Positions 1 through 14,169 of a stretch of 58,000 nt of DNA are shown piece after piece (the first letter of the stretch is position 1; each line of letters starts with the position of its first letter). Made by a program: the position numbers and the translations under genes. Source of the stretch: Adiantum capillus-veneris (Eukaryota; Streptophyta; Polypodiopsida; Polypodiales; Pteridaceae); NCBI GenBank assembly GCA_014529385.2, contig CM043969.1:13903446-13961445 (forward strand), in the 5' to 3' direction. Under the pieces are notes generated by a model. It was not told where the DNA came from and did no database searches. It was given only the letters and a program-made list of their open reading frames with translations.

Positions 1-1395
1 TACATGTGAATATTTCATCAATCAGTACCAAAATCTATTCTCTTCCAATGTGTTGGAAGCAATAGAAACCTTCGTCTATTATCTACTTATGTGGTAAACT
101 ATTTGCAATATCTTCCAATAGTAGTTGGAAGCATGGATCAAGATTTCCTAAATCATGAAGGTCATAGAATTTTTGACTTGATGAGCCTACCCAAGTTGAA
201 TGAATTTTATGAGCTACAGTTCAGGAATTTTCTCATACAAGTTCTTGAAGATCGTAGTAGATATATCAACCTTACACAGAAGGAAGAGCAACCAATCTTT
301 TATATCACATTCATAGTGATAGATGCAACGATGGACAACAATAAAATCTACAAGTTTCTTCAACCAAAATTAGTAAGTGATTCCATACCATACATCTCTC
401 TTTGGGAAAAATATTTCAAGATCTTTGATCCTAGGGGGTGCTTATGGAAACTTTCTCATTGGAGGAGGTTTACTCGGTCACTTCATCCTGCTATTGGCTC
501 TAAGAACCTTTCATATCACACAAGGTTTTTTAATCATACAACAAAGGTTCTTCAAAGATGAGAGCAAACAAAGACAGACTTTACACAATCTACATGTTGT
601 ATGGTGGGATAAATGGTACATGAATGTACCATTATCTAAAAGGGGGGATGATGATAGCCGTTTTCCGGCTTTCCATAATTTCCATAGTAAGCTAGCTCAC
701 CCTATCAAATCACTCAAACACTGTGGTTACCCTCACCCTTTCACTGTATATAGATGTGTGTGAGTTAGGAGACTTTTTCCATATCTTCTTAAAAACCCTC
801 AATTAGCTAGTCACTACGCTAGTTGAGCCAAAAAACATATATATATATAAGTTTTTAATGGCCCATTTGTGTGTAAATATTTCATTGTATATAGGGCCTA
901 AATAAAAGGATTTTTCATAATTATTTTGGTATTTATTTAAATATTTCTACCTATGGTGTGTTATTTATGCTATGTACATTGACTCACCATTACCATATTT
1001 TTTCATACGATTTTGCAAACTCTTTATTCTGTATAAAAATAATTTCATGCAAGCTTCTCTTATTTTTGGTGTAACTCCATCCCAACAAAAATCCAAAAAA
1101 ACTAGTTCTATTTATGTGTATATTTTTTCACTATTGTGATTTTTTCCTTCCTACATCTATTCTCTATTACTCTCATTAATTAGACCACCAAAAATAATCA
1201 TCTTTTTATGGTAGACTTATAATGAGAGAGATTGATTTTGACCCCTTTATTCCACCTATATTATTTATATTTGACATGTACATATTTTTTAAGACCGCTC
1301 AATATTTGATTTTCTTTGTTGTACTATTCACTTATATCATGATCTCAACAATATCTTCAATTATAGACCTACCAAATAAGGTCAAGGGTATGTGG

Positions 1396-1409
1396 CATGC
1401 ATGCATGCA
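1396..1409. promoter_or_regulatory. CATGCATGCATGCA block (RY-type motif), copy 1
   Basis: Three overlapping CATGCA words, the RY element recognised by plant B3 factors such as ABI3/FUS3, directly followed by CCATGG. The same block occurs at 4828-4841, 8264-8277 and 11700-11713, without change in any copy. A regulatory role is inferred from the word alone. Confidence 0.35.
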
Positions 1410-1919
1410 CCATGGGGGGCTCACTCTTGGAGGTATTCAAAAGAATCATCCAAAGAAGGACCTCACAAGGACTTTGTGCAATGGAAAAAAACAGTTGGTT
1501 TTGCTGAATTTTTAAAGATCACATGCTCCCCAAAATTGAAAAGGTGATACCTGCAAAATTTGTAGCTCGTGGGCTGAACTTTTACCTCAAATTTATTCAT
1601 ACTTTTTTTAGCTACGAGCTGTGAGCTATGATTTTATTGGTGGACCCCACTTTGCCCATGCTATGCAGCCACACTCCCTCTTCCACTTTATGATTTTCCT
1701 CTTTCACACACACTTCTCCAGTCATTATCCCCACCTCTCTCACCACTCCTCTCTGCACCCTACTCACCTTCTTCTCAACCTTAAAGAATAAGAGAAACCA
1801 TGGTGAACTCATGTCTCCTACACACACTTCCATTCCAAAATTGACCACCTAGTCTCATTTTTCCTCTTCCATATTACCCATATCTATCAAGAAAACCACA
1901 AAATTCAGCCTCTTCTCTT

Positions 1920-2400
1920 GAAAGACGTCACCATGTTGATTGATTACTCATATTCAATCACCTTGGCTCCCAAGGAAGGTCAAGAGTGGAGAAAAAACGT
2001 ACCGTCAAAGCTAGTGGACCGTCAACAAGCGTCAAAATTGACTCTACTCAAGACACTTGGAGCATCAACATTGTAAGAAATCCATATTTTCTTACCTATT
2101 AAGAGTTTTTTCTTCCTTAGTTGTATCCTACATGGATACTCCCATTGTAAATATCCAATTCCATTTGTAAATCAATAAAAATAATAACTCTACTAATTTA
2201 CTAACACTAACCTACTATGAAAAGTCATATCACCTCCACTTCTCTCCTCTCTCTCTTCTTCATCTATCCCCACCAACTTCTTGATAATTCCAAGCAAAAA
2301 CAATTAGATAAGTGCTGAAAACCTAACCCAACCATGGTTAGAGGAGTAACCCTAGCCCTCAAAATTTCTATAAAAGGAGGGTGTGGCTAGCACAAAAGGG
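1920..2400 (+). promoter_or_regulatory. LTR-like promoter region, copy 1
   Basis: A bZIP-type GACGTCAC word lies at 1925. It is followed by a cluster of GTCAA words (reverse TTGAC, the W-box core bound by WRKY factors) at about 2005-2045. A telo-box-like AACCCTAG lies at about 2348 and a TATA box TATAAAAGG at 2369. The spacing resembles an LTR U3 region. About 560 bp downstream is GGTATTAGTGC (near 2932), which differs at two positions from the usual initiator-tRNA primer-binding word TGGTATCAGAGC. Promoter activity is inferred only. Confidence 0.5.
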
Positions 2401-3143
2401 GGGAGCCATAAGAAAGAGCACTATGCTATAGCTTGAGAAGCCAAGCTCAACCTCTCTAGAAGGAGCTCTTGAGTGGAATCTCATTGTCTTATGCATATGC
2501 ATGTGTTGTATTAGGGGTGATTAGCAAGGAAACTCTATGCCATTGTAAGAGAGAGTGATCATTCAATTGAGAGTAGGAAATCTATCATTTCTCCTACTAG
2601 TGTAAGCCCAACATTTGCTGAATCAAGGAGGGTGGATTTGGACTAAGCTTGGATACTTTGTCTCTCTTACAACGTGAAGTAATGGACAACAATGATGTGT
2701 AAGTGTCTTGGTGTTTTCTAAGTTCTTGATAGCTTGTCTGTGGGTGTTGTCATTAATTCAACCATAGATTCCACATACTGTAAGAGGGCAACAGGGTGGA
2801 GAGGACTCCCTTGGCCTTAAGACAGTGATTGGGGTGGCTTTTCTTGTGATGTATTGTGGTGAAATTTACTCAAGCTATGTTGAACAAATACTAATCTCTC
2901 TTTCATTGGTCATGACAGATTTGTAAGAAGGTATTAGTGCAACAATCACCCCCTCCCCCTTCTCTCTTTTTCTTACATATATAATTGTGTTTTCTTGATC
3001 ATTGTTGAACATTTCAATGCAGTCCGAGAACTATCTCTCTCTCTCTACGCGTCTTAGGGGATGAAGAACATGGGAGAGTAGTAAAAAATAAAATCATAAA
3101 AGGAAACTGTCAGAAGGGTATCATTCTCTTCAATGGTGTTTTA

Positions 3144-4251
3144 GTGGGTGGCTCTTCATTCATGGGACAATCACGTAGCAAGAAAATCCAAACTTTTGAA
3201 GCCCAAATAATCTTCACATTGGGTTTCACCTCTGCAAATTCAACTTCTCTTCTCTTCACATATACCTTTCATCGGGGGCACCATACCTTCTTAAGTGGAA
3301 GAGGACATGAATACTTGGTGATGAACGGATGTTTCCAAACCTTCTTCATTTCGTTCTTTGGTGTATGGAGGTTGCACATTGTCATGCTTCTGGTATTCAG
3401 CACAGATGAAAAACGTGTTGATTGCTACATGTGAATATTTCATCAATCAGTACCAAAATCTATTCTCTTCCAATGTGTTGGAAGCAATAGAAACCTTCGT
3501 CTATTATCTACTTATGTGGTAAACTATTTGCAATATATTCCAATAGTAGTTGGAAGCATGGATCAAGATTTCCTAAATCATGAAGGCCATAGATGTTTTG
3601 ACTTGATGAGCCTACCCAGGTTGAATGAATTTTATGAGCTACAGTTCATGAATTTTCTCATACAAGCTCTTGAAGATCGTAGCAGATATATCAACTTTAC
3701 ACAGGAGGAAGAGAAACCAATCTTTTATATCACATTCATAGTGATAGATGCAATGATGGACAACAATAAAATCTACAAGTTTCTTCAACTAAAATCAGTA
3801 AGTGATTCCATACCATACATCTCTCTTTGGGAAAGATATTTCAAGATCTTTGATCCTGGGGGGTGCTTATGGAAACTTTCTCAATGGAGGAGGTTTACTC
3901 GGTCACTTCATCCTGCTATTGGCTCTGAGAACCTTTCATATCACACAAGGTTTTTTAATCATACAACAAAGGTTCTTCAAATATGAGAGCAGACAAAGAC
4001 AGACGTTACACAATCTACATGTTGTATGGTCGGATAAATGGTACATGAATGTACCATCATCTAAGGGGGGGGCTAATGATAGCCGTTTTTTGGATTTCCA
4101 TAATTGCCATAGTAAGCTACCTCACCGTATCAAATCACTCAAACATTGTGGTTACCCTCACCCTTTCACTGTATATAGGTGTTTGCGAGTTAGGGGACTT
4201 TTCTCATATCTTCTTAAAAACCCTCAATTAGCTAGTCACTACGCTAGTTGA
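3144..4251 (+). pseudogene. Coding-like stretch of the repeat unit, unrecognised
   Basis: One copy of a stretch that recurs in every unit (parallel positions 6427-7687 and 9863-11123, and 1-763 for the partial first copy). Frame 1 is open for 97 codons up to a TGA at 3432-3434, then open again in the same frame to 3986. The end of that stretch overlaps a second frame, 3802-4251. I recognise no family. The second frame has hydrophobic glycine-rich residues (GGAYGNFLNGGGLLGHF) followed by a basic segment. One in-frame stop plus a frame change is what a decayed retroelement ORF would look like. The reading frame is conserved between copies, but that follows from array homogenisation and is not evidence of function. 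Confidence 0.3.
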
Positions 4252-6861
4252 GCCAAAAAAATAAAAAAATAAAAAATTATAAGTATATTATGCCCCATTT
4301 GTGTGTAAATATTTCATTGTATATAGGGCCTAAATAAAAGGATTTTTCATAATTATTTTGGTATTTATATAAATATTTTTACCTATGGTGTGTTATGTAT
4401 GCTATGTACATTGACTCACCATTACCATATTTTTTCATACGATTTTGCATACTCTTTATTATATATAAAAATAATTTCATGCAAGATTCTCTTATTTTTG
4501 GTGTAACTCCATCCCAACAAAAATCCAAAAAAACTAGTTCTATTTATGTGTATATTTTTTCACTATTGTGATTTTTTCCTTCCTACATCTATTCTCTATT
4601 ACTCTCATTAATTAGACCACCAAAAATAATCATCTTTTTATGGTAGACTTATAATGAGAGAGATTGATTTTGACCCCTTTATTCCACCTATATTATTTAT
4701 ATTTGACATGTACATATTTTTTAAGACCGCTCAATATTTGATTTTCTTTGTTGTACTATTCACTTATATCATGATCTCAACAATATCTTCAATTATAGAC
4801 CTACCAAATAAGGTCAAGGGTATGTGGCATGCATGCATGCACCATGGGGGGCTCACTCTTGGAGGTATTCAAAAGAATCATCCAAAGAAGGACCTCACAA
4901 GGACTTTGTGCAGTGGAAAAAAACAGTTGGTTTTGCTGAATTTTTAAAGATCACATGCTCCCCGAATTTGAAAAGGTGAAACAGAAAAAAATTATAGCTC
5001 GTAGGCTGAACTTTTACCTCAAATTTATTCATATTTTTTTGAGCTACGAGATGTGTGCTATGATTTTATTGGTGGACCCCACTTTGCCCATGCTATGCAG
5101 TCACACTCCCTCTTCCACTTTATGATTTTCCTCTTTCACACACACTTCTCCACTCATCATCCCCACCTCTCTCACCACTCCTCTCTGCACCCTACTCACC
5201 TTATTCTCAACCTTAAAGAATAAGAGAAACCATGGTGAACTCATGTCTCCTACACACACTTCCATTCCAAAATTGACCACCTAGTTTCATTTTTCCTCTT
5301 CCATATTACCCATATCTATCAAGAAAACCACAAAATTCAGCCTCTTCTCTTGAAAGACGTCACCATGTTGATTGATTACTCATATTCAATCACCTTGGCT
5401 CCCAAGGAAGGTCAAGAGTGGAGAAAAAACGTACCGTCAAAGCTAGTGGACCGTCAACAAGCGTCAAAATTGACTCTACTCAAGACACTTGGAGCATCAA
5501 CATTGTAAGAAATCCATATTTTCTTACCTATTAAGAGTTTTTTCTTCCTTAGTTGTATCCTACATGGATACTCCCATTGTAAATATCCAATTCCATTTGT
5601 AAATCAATAAAAATAATAACTCTACTAATTTACTAACACTAACCTACTATGAAAAGTCATATCACCTCCACTTCTCTCCTCTCTCTCTTCTTCATCTATC
5701 CCCACCAACTTCTTGATAATTCCAAGAAAAACAAATTAGATAAGTGCTAAAAATCTAACCCAACCATGGTTAGAGGAGTAACCCTAGCCCTCAAAATTGC
5801 TATAAAAGGAGGGTGTGGCTAGCACAAAAGGGGGGAGCCATAAGCAAGATCACTATGCTATAGCTTGAGAAGCCAAGCTCAACCTCTCTAGAAGGAGATC
5901 TTGAGTGGAAGCTCATTGTCTTATGCATATGTATGTGTTGTATTAGGGGTGATTAGCAAGGAAACTCTATGCCATTGTAAGAGAGAGTGATCATTCAATT
6001 GAGAGTAGGAAATCTATCATTTCTCCTACTAGTGTAAGCCCAACATTTGCTGAATCAAGGAGGGTGGATTTGGACTAATCTTGGATACTTTGTCTCTCTT
6101 CGAACGTGAAGTAATGGACAACAATGATGTGTAAGTGTCTTGGTGTTTTTTAAGTTCTTGATAGCTTGTCTGTGGGTGTTGTCATTAATTCAACCATAGA
6201 TTCCACATACTGTAAGAGGGCAACAGGGTGGAGAGGACTCCCCTGGCCTTAAGACAGTGATTGGGGTGGCTTTTCTTGTGATGTGTTGTGGTGAAATTTA
6301 CTCAAGCTATGTTGAACAAATACTAATCTCACTTTCATTGGTCATGACAGATTTGTAAGAAGGTATTAGTGCAACAATCACCCCCTCCCCCTTCTCTCTT
6401 TTTCTTACATATATAATTGTGTTTTCTTGATCATTGTTGAACATTTCAATGCAGTCCGAGAACTATCTCTCTCTCTCTCTCTACGCGTCTTAGGGGATGA
6501 AGAACATGGGAGAGTAGTAAAAAATAAAATCATAAAAGGAAACTGTCAGAAGGGTATCATTCTCTTCAATGGTGTTTTAGTGGGTGGCTCTTCATTCATG
6601 GGACAATCACGTAGCAAGAAAATCCAAACTTTTGAAGCCCAAATAATCTTCACATTGGGTTTCACCTCTGCAAATTCAACTTCTCCTCTCTTCACATATA
6701 CCTTTCATCGGGGGCACCATACCTTCTTAAGTGGAAGAGGACATGAATACTTGGTGATGAACGGATGTTTCCAAACCTTCTTCATTTCGTTCTTTGGTGT
6801 ATGGAGGTTGCACATTGTCATGCTTCTGGTATTCAGCACAGATGAAAAACGTGTTGATTGC
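3426..6861 (+). repeat. Unit copy 2 of the 3.43-kb array
   Basis: 3436-bp unit. It keeps the intact GACGTCACC word near 5356, as copy 1 does, but is otherwise close to copies 3 and 4, so it is intermediate in the amplification order. Confidence 0.9.
5353..5832 (+). promoter_or_regulatory. LTR-like promoter region, copy 2
   Basis: Same layout as in copy 1: intact GACGTCAC, GTCAA cluster, AACCCTAG, and TATAAAAGG at 5801. Confidence 0.5.
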
Positions 6862-9800
6862 TACATGTGAATATTTCATCAATCAGTACCAAAATCTATT
6901 CTCTTCCAATGTGTTGGAAGCAATAGAAACCTTCGTCTATTATCTACTTATGTGGTAAACTATTTGCAATATATTCCAATAGTAGTTGGAAGCATGGATC
7001 AAGATTTCCTAAATCATGAAGGCCATAGAATTTTTGACTTGATGAGCCTACCCAGGTTGAATGAATTTTATGAGCTACAGTTCATGAATTTTCTCATACA
7101 AGCTCTTGAAGATCGTAGCAGATATATCAACTTTACACAGGAGGAAGAGAAACCAATCTTTGATATCACATTCATAGTGATAGATGCAATGATGGACAAC
7201 AATAAAATCTACAAGTTTCTTCAACTAAAATCAGTAAGTGATTCCATACCATACATCTCTCTTTGGGAAAGATATTTCAAGATCTTTGATCCTGGGGGGT
7301 GCTTATGGAAACTTTCTCAATGGAGGAGGTTTACTCGGTCACTTCATCCTGCTATTGGCTCTGAGAACCTTTCATATCACACAAGGTTTTTTAATCATAC
7401 AACAAAGGTTCTTCAAATATGAGAGCAGACAAAGACAGACGTTACACAATCTACATGTTGTATGGTCGGATAAATGGTACATGAATGTACCATCATCTAA
7501 GGGGGGGGCTAATGATAGCCGTTTTTTGGATTTCCATAATTGCCATAGTAAGCTACCTCACCGTATCAAATCACTCAAACATTGTGGTTACCCTCACCCT
7601 TTCACTGTATATAGGTGTTTGCGAGTTAGGGGACTTTTCCCATATCTTCTTAAAAACCCTCAATTAGCTAGTCACTACGCTAGTTGAGCCAAAAAAATAA
7701 AAAAATAAAAAATTATAAGTATATTATGCCCCATTTGTGTGTAAATATTTCATTGTATATAGGGCCTAAATAAAAGGATTTTTCATAATTATTTTGGTAT
7801 TTATATAAATATTTTTACCTATGGTGTGTTATGTATGCTATGTACATTGACTCACCATTACCATATTTTTTCATACGATTTTGCATACTCTTTATTCTGT
7901 ATAAAAATAATTTCATGCAAGATTCTCTTATTTTTGGTGTAACTCCATCCCAACAAAAATCCAAAAAAACTAGTTCTATTTATGTGTATATTTTTTCACT
8001 ATTGTGATTTTTTCCTTCCTACATCTATTCTCTATTACTCTCATTAATTAGACCACCAAAAATAATCATCTTTTTATGGTAGACTTATAATGAGAGAGAT
8101 TGATTTTGACCCCTTTATTCCACCTATATTATTTATATTTGACATGTACATATTTTTTAAGACCGCTCAATATTTGATTTTCTTTGTTGTACTATTCACT
8201 TATATCATGATCTCAACAATATCTTCAATTATAGACCTACCAAATAAGGTCAAGGGTATGTGGCATGCATGCATGCACCATGGGGGGCTCACTCTTGGAG
8301 GTATTCAAAAGAATCATCCAAAGAAGGACCTCACAAGGACTTTGTGCAGTGGAAAAAAACAGTTGGTTTTGCTGAATTTTTAAAGATCACATGCTCCCCG
8401 AATTTGAAAAGGTGAAACAAAAAAAATTTGTAGCTCGTAGGCTGAACTTTTACCTCAAATTTGTTCATATTTTTTTGAGCTACGAGATGTGTGCTATGAT
8501 TTTATTGGTGGACCCCACTTTGCCCATGCTATGCAGTCACACTCCCTCTTCCACTTTATGATTTTCCTCTTTCACACACACTTCTCCACTCATCATCCCC
8601 ACCTCTCTCACCACTCCTCTCTGCACCCTACTCACCTTCTTCTCAACCTTGAAGAATAAGAGAAACCATGGTGAACTCATGTCTCCTACACACACTTCCA
8701 TTCCAAAATTGACCACCTAGGCTCATTTTCCCTCTTCCATATTACCCATATCTATCAAGAAAACCACAAAATTCAGCCTCTTCTCTTGAAAGACATCACC
8801 ATGTTGATTGATTACTCATATTCAATCACCTTAGCTCCCAAGGAAGGTCAAGAGTGGAGAAAAAACGTACCGTCAAAGCTAGTGGACCGTCAACAAGCGT
8901 CAAAATTGACTCTACTCAAGACACTGGGAGCATCAATATTGTAGGAAATCCATATTTTCTTACCTATTAAGAGTTTTTTCTTCCTTAGTTGTATCCTACA
9001 TGGATACTCCCATTGTAAATATCCAATTCCATTTGTAAATCAATAAAAATACTAACTCTACTAATTTACTAACACTAACCTACTATGAAAAGTCCTATCA
9101 TCTCCACTTCTCTCCTCTCTCTCTTCTTCATCTATCCCCACCAACTTCTTGATAATTCCAAGAAAAACAAATTAGATAAGTGCTAAAAATCTAACCCAAC
9201 CATGGTTAGAGGAGTAACCCTAGCCCTCAAAATTGCTATAAAAGGAGGGTGTGGCTAGCACAAAAGGGGGGAGCCATAAGCAAGATCACTATGCTATAGC
9301 TTGAGAAGCCAAGCTCAACCTCTCTAGAAGGAGCTCTTGAGTGGAAGCTCATTGTCTTATGCATATGTATGTGTTGTATTAGGGGTGATTAGCAAGGAAA
9401 CTCTATGCCATTGTAAGAGAGAGTGATCATTCAATTGAGAGTAGGAAATCTATCATTTCTCCTACTAGTGTAAGCCCAACATTTGCTGAATCAAGGAGGG
9501 TGGATTTGGACTAATCTTGGATACTTTGTCTCTCTTCGAACGTGAAGTAATGGACAACAATGATGTGTAAGTGTCTTGGTGTTTTTTAAGTTCTTGATAG
9601 CTTGTCTATGGGTGTTGTCATTAATTCAACCATAGATTCCACATACTGTAAGAGGGCAACAGGGTGGAGAGGACTCCCCTGGCCTTAAGACAGTGATTGG
9701 GGTGGCTTTTCTTGTGATGTGTTGTGGTGAAATTTACTCAAGCTATGTTGAACAAATACTAATCTCACTTTCATTGGTCATGACAGATTTGTAAGAAGGT

Positions 9801-10297
9801 ATTAGTGCAACAATCACCCCCTCCCCCTTCTCTCTTTTTCTTACATATATAATTGTGTTTTCTTGATCATTGTTGAACATTTCAATGCAGTCCGAGAACT
9901 ATCTCTCTCTCTCTCTCTACGCGTCTTAGGGGATGAAGAACATGGGAGAGTAGTAAAAAATAAAATCATAAAAGGAAACTGTCAGAAGGGTATCATTCTC
10001 TTCAATGGTGTTTTAGTGTGTGGCTCTTCATTCATGGGACAATCACGTAGCAAGAAAATGCAAACTTTTGAAGCCCAAATAATCTTCACATTGGGTTTCA
10101 CCTCTTCAAAGTCAACTTCTCCTCTCTTCACATATACCTTTCATCGGGGGCACCATACCTTCTTAAGTGGAAGAGGACATGAATACTTGGTGATGAACGG
10201 ATGTTTCCAAACCTTCTTCATTTGGTTCTTTGGTGTATGGAGGTTGCACATTGTCATGCTTCTGGTCTTCAGCACAGATGAAAAACTTGTTGATTGC
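6862..10297 (+). repeat. Unit copy 3 of the 3.43-kb array
   Basis: 3436-bp unit sharing private variants with copy 4: GACATCACC near 8791, CTAGGCTCATTTTCC near 8717, and TCTATGGGTG near 9604. This suggests that copies 3 and 4 descend from the most recent duplication. Confidence 0.9.
8789..9268 (+). promoter_or_regulatory. LTR-like promoter region, copy 3
   Basis: Same layout, with TATAAAAGG at 9237. The bZIP-type core has become GACATCAC, a single change at a CpG. Confidence 0.5.
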
Positions 10298-12224
10298 TAC
10301 ATGTGAATATTTCATCAATCAGTACCAAAATCTATTCTCTTCCAATGTGTTGGAAGCAATAGAAACCTTCGTCTATTATCTACTTATGTGGTAAACTATT
10401 TGCAATATATTCCAATAGTAGTTGGAAGCATGGATCAAGATTTCCTAAATCATGAAGGGCATAGAATTTTTGACTTGATGAGCCTACCCAGGTTGAATGA
10501 ATTTTATGAGCTACAGTTCATGAATTTTCTCATACAAGCTCTTGAAGATCGTAGCAGATATATCAACTTTACACAGGAGGAAGAGAAACCAATCTTTGAT
10601 ATCACATTCATAGTGATAGATGCAATGATGGACAACAATAAAATCTACAAGTTTCTTCAACTAAAATCAGTAAGTGATTCCATACCATACATCTCTCTTT
10701 GGGAAAGATATTTCAAGATCTTTGATCCTGGGGGGTGCTTATGGAAACTTTCTCAATGGAGGAGGTTTACTCGGTCACTTCATCCTGCTATTGGCTCTGA
10801 GAACCTTTCATATCACACAAGGTTTTTTAATCATACAACAAAGGTTCTTCAAATATGAGAGCAGACAAAGACAGACGTTACACAATCTACATGTTGTATG
10901 GTCGGATAAATGGTACATGAATGTACCATCATCTAAGGGGGGGGCTAATGATAGCCGTTTTTTGGATTTCCATAATTGCCATAGTAAGCTACCTCACCGT
11001 ATCAAATCACTCAAACATTGTGGTTACCCTCACCCTTTCACTGTATATAGGTGTTTGCGAGTTAGGGGACTTTTCCCATATCTTCTTAAAAACCCTCAAT
11101 TAGCTAGTCACTACGCTAGTTGAGCCAAAAAAATAAAAAAATAAAAAATTATAAGTATATTATGCCCCATTTGTGTGTAAATATTTCATTGTATATAGGG
11201 CCTAAATAAAAGGATTTTTCATAATTATTTTGGTATTTATATAAATATTTTTACCTATGGTGTGTTATGTATGCTATGTACATTGACTCACCATTACCAT
11301 ATTTTTTCATACGATTTTGCATACTCTTTATTCTGTATAAAAATAATTTCATGCAAGATTCTCTTATTTTTGGTGTAACTCCATCCCAACAAAAATCCAA
11401 AAAAACTAGTTCTATTTATGTGTATATTTTTTCACTATTGTGATTTTTTCCTTCCTACATCTATTCTCTATTACTCTCATTAATTAGACCACCAAAAATA
11501 ATCATCTTTTTATGGTAGACTTATAATGAGAGAGATTGATTTTGACCCCTTTATTCCACCTATATTATTTATATTTGACATGTACATATTTTTTAAGACC
11601 GCTCAATATTTGATTTTCTTTGTTGTACTATTCACTTATATCATGATCTCAACAATATCTTCAATTATAGACCTACCAAATAAGGTCAAGGGTATGTGGC
11701 ATGCATGCATGCACCATGGGGGGCTCACTCTTGGAGGTATTCAAAAGAATCATCCAAAGAAGGACCTCACAAGGACTTTGTGCAGTGGAAAAAAACAGTT
11801 GGTTTTGCTGAATTTTTAAAGATCACATGCTCCCCGAATTTGAAAAGGTGAAACAAAAAAAATTTGTAGCTCGTAGGCTGAACTTTTACCTCAAATTTGT
11901 TCATATTTTTTTGAGCTACGAGATGTGTGCTATGATTTTATTGGTGGACCCCACTTTGCCCATGCTATGCAGTCACACTCCCTCTTCCACTTTATGATTT
12001 TCCTCTTTCACACACACTTCTCCACTCATCATCCCCACCTCTCTCACCACTCCTCTCTGCACCCTACTCACCTTCTTCTCAACCTTGAAGAATAAGAGAA
12101 ACCATGGTGAACTCATGTCTCCTACACACACTTCCATTCCAAAATTGACCACCTAGGCTCATTTTCCCTCTTCCATATTACCCATATCTATCAAGAAAAC
12201 CACAAAATTCAGCCTCTTCTCTTG

Positions 12225-12703
12225 AAAGACATCACCATGTTGATTGATTACTCATATTCAATCACCTTGGCTCCCAAGGAAGGTCAAGAGTGGAGAAAAA
12301 ACGTACCGTCAAAGCTAGTGGACCGTCAACAAGCGTCAAAATTGACTCTACTCAAGACACTGGGAGCATCAATATTGTAGGAAATCCATATTTTCTTACC
12401 TATTAAGAGTTTTTTCTTCCTTAGTTGTATCCTACATGGATACTCCCATTGTAAATATCCAATTCCATTTGTAAATCAATAAAAATACTAACTCTACTAA
12501 TTTACTAACACTAACCTACTATGAAAAGTCCTATCATCTCCACTTCTCTCCTCTCTCTCTTCTTCATCTATCCCCACCAACTTCTTGATAATTCCAAGAA
12601 AAACAAATTAGATAAGTGCTAAAAATCTAACCAACCATGGTTAGAGGAGTAACCCTAGCCCTCAAAATTGCTATAAAAGGAGGGTGTGGCTAGCACAAAA
12701 GGG
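12225..12703 (+). promoter_or_regulatory. LTR-like promoter region, copy 4
   Basis: Same layout, with TATAAAAGG at 12672 and the changed GACATCAC word shared with copy 3. Confidence 0.5.
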
Positions 12704-13333
12704 GGGAGCCATAAGCAAGATCACTATGCTATAGCTTGAGAAGCCAAGCTCAACCTCTCTAGAAGGAGCTCTTGAGTGGAAGCTCATTGTCTTATGCATA
12801 TGTATGTGTTGTATTAGGGGTGATTAGCAAGGAAACTCTATGCCATTGTAAGAGAGAGTGATCATTCAATTGAGAGTAGGAAATCTATCATTTCTCCTAC
12901 TAGTGTAAGCCCAACATTTGCTGAATCAAGGAGGGTGGATTTGGACTAATCTTGGATACTTTGTCTCTCTTCGAACGTGAAGTAATGGACAACAATGATG
13001 TGTAAGTGTCTTGGTGTTTTTTAAGTTCTTGATAGCTTGTCTATGGGTGTTGTCATTAATTCAACCATAGATTCCACATACTGTAAGAGGGCAACAGGGT
13101 GGAGAGGACTCCCCTGGCCTTAAGACAGTGATTGGGGTGGCTTTTCTTGTGATGTGTTGTGGTGAAATTTACTCAAGCTATGTTGAACAAATACTAATCT
13201 CACTTTCATTGGTCATGACAGATTTGTAAGAAGGTATTAGTGCAACAATCACCCCCTCCCCCTTCCCTCTTTTTCTTACATATATAATTGTGTTTTCTTG
13301 ATCACTTTTGAACATTTCAAAGCAGCCCGAGCA

Positions 13334-13441
<108 letters not shown>

Positions 13442-13599
13442 GCGTCCTAGTTCGCATCCAAAACTAGGTGGTGCGCCAAATTTGTGTAGGGTTAGGTTGC
13501 GGGTTTGTGTGTGTGTTTGCTGTTTTTTCCAACCCGTACCCAATTGAGTAGCACGGGAGCCTAGAAAAGTGCTTAGAGGCCACTCTTCTTGTTGTCCGC

Positions 13600-13990
13600 C
13601 TAGACCACCTCAGCAGCAAAAGCTCAGACAATGAGGAAAGGCGAGCCAGAATAGAAAAGATGAAGAAAAAAGTAGTGGCTGCACACTAAGAGGAACCTCA
13701 ACAAAAAAAGGCAAGGTTTGAAAGGGAAAAAAAAACCTATGAAAGAAGTGACCAATCTGCAAGAGAGGACCCAAAAAAGTGGGTTCCAAAAGAGATAAAG
13801 GGACCTAGAACAAAGAACCCTACAAGGAAAGAAGCAGAGGACCCCATCAATTTTCTTGAAAGAATGTATGCAGAGGCAGAAGCCCTCAAACTAAAAGAAG
13901 CTCAAGAGATTGAGAGAAAAGCCAAAATGACCATATTAGGTAAAGTGGGAAAATCCCAATTCCCAGGTTGGACAACTTTCAATATATCAT
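13600..13990 (+). pseudogene. Gag-like coding remnant next to the array
   Basis: A frame rich in Lys, Glu and Arg is readable from about 13,600. It begins with residues like SSDNEERRARIEKMKKK, has a TAA at 13,687 where CAA is likely ancestral, then continues through EEPQQKKARFEREKK and a helical EAEALKLKEAQEIERKAK segment. This charged, coiled, proline-poor character fits the N-terminal part of a plant LTR-retrotransposon Gag, but no zinc knuckle or protease is present. The frame stays open to 14,271, but past about 13,990 it loses this composition and enters satellite sequence. It could also be an unrelated charged protein fragment. Confidence 0.35.
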
Positions 13991-14169
13991 GTACAAAATA
14001 TAGAGATTTTGTCAAAAATTTGAGTTTTCTTAAGGTCTCATTCCACTTTATGCACATACAATACACAATGAAAACAACTAAAATACCATGGTTTCAATCA
14101 ATTGGATTATTAGGAGACGAGTATATTGCATCTATTATCGTTGTCTATGTTCTACTGTCCTACCTACAA

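Larger units (their letters stand above)
1..3425 (+). repeat. Unit copy 1 of the 3.43-kb array
   Basis: Most diverged of the four copies. It shows base changes throughout relative to copies 2-4 (for example GAGCAAACAAAGACAGAC at about 562) and a TATATATATA stretch near 838, where the other copies have an A-rich run. The window begins inside the array, so the true left edge is not visible. Confidence 0.9.

Noticed and set aside
1222-1515. 97-codon open frame (MREIDFDPFIPPILFIFDMYIF) repeated at 4654, 8090 and 11,526
   Set aside because: Hydrophobic and almost identical in all copies simply because the units are almost identical. No family is recognised and no sign of selection can be seen.
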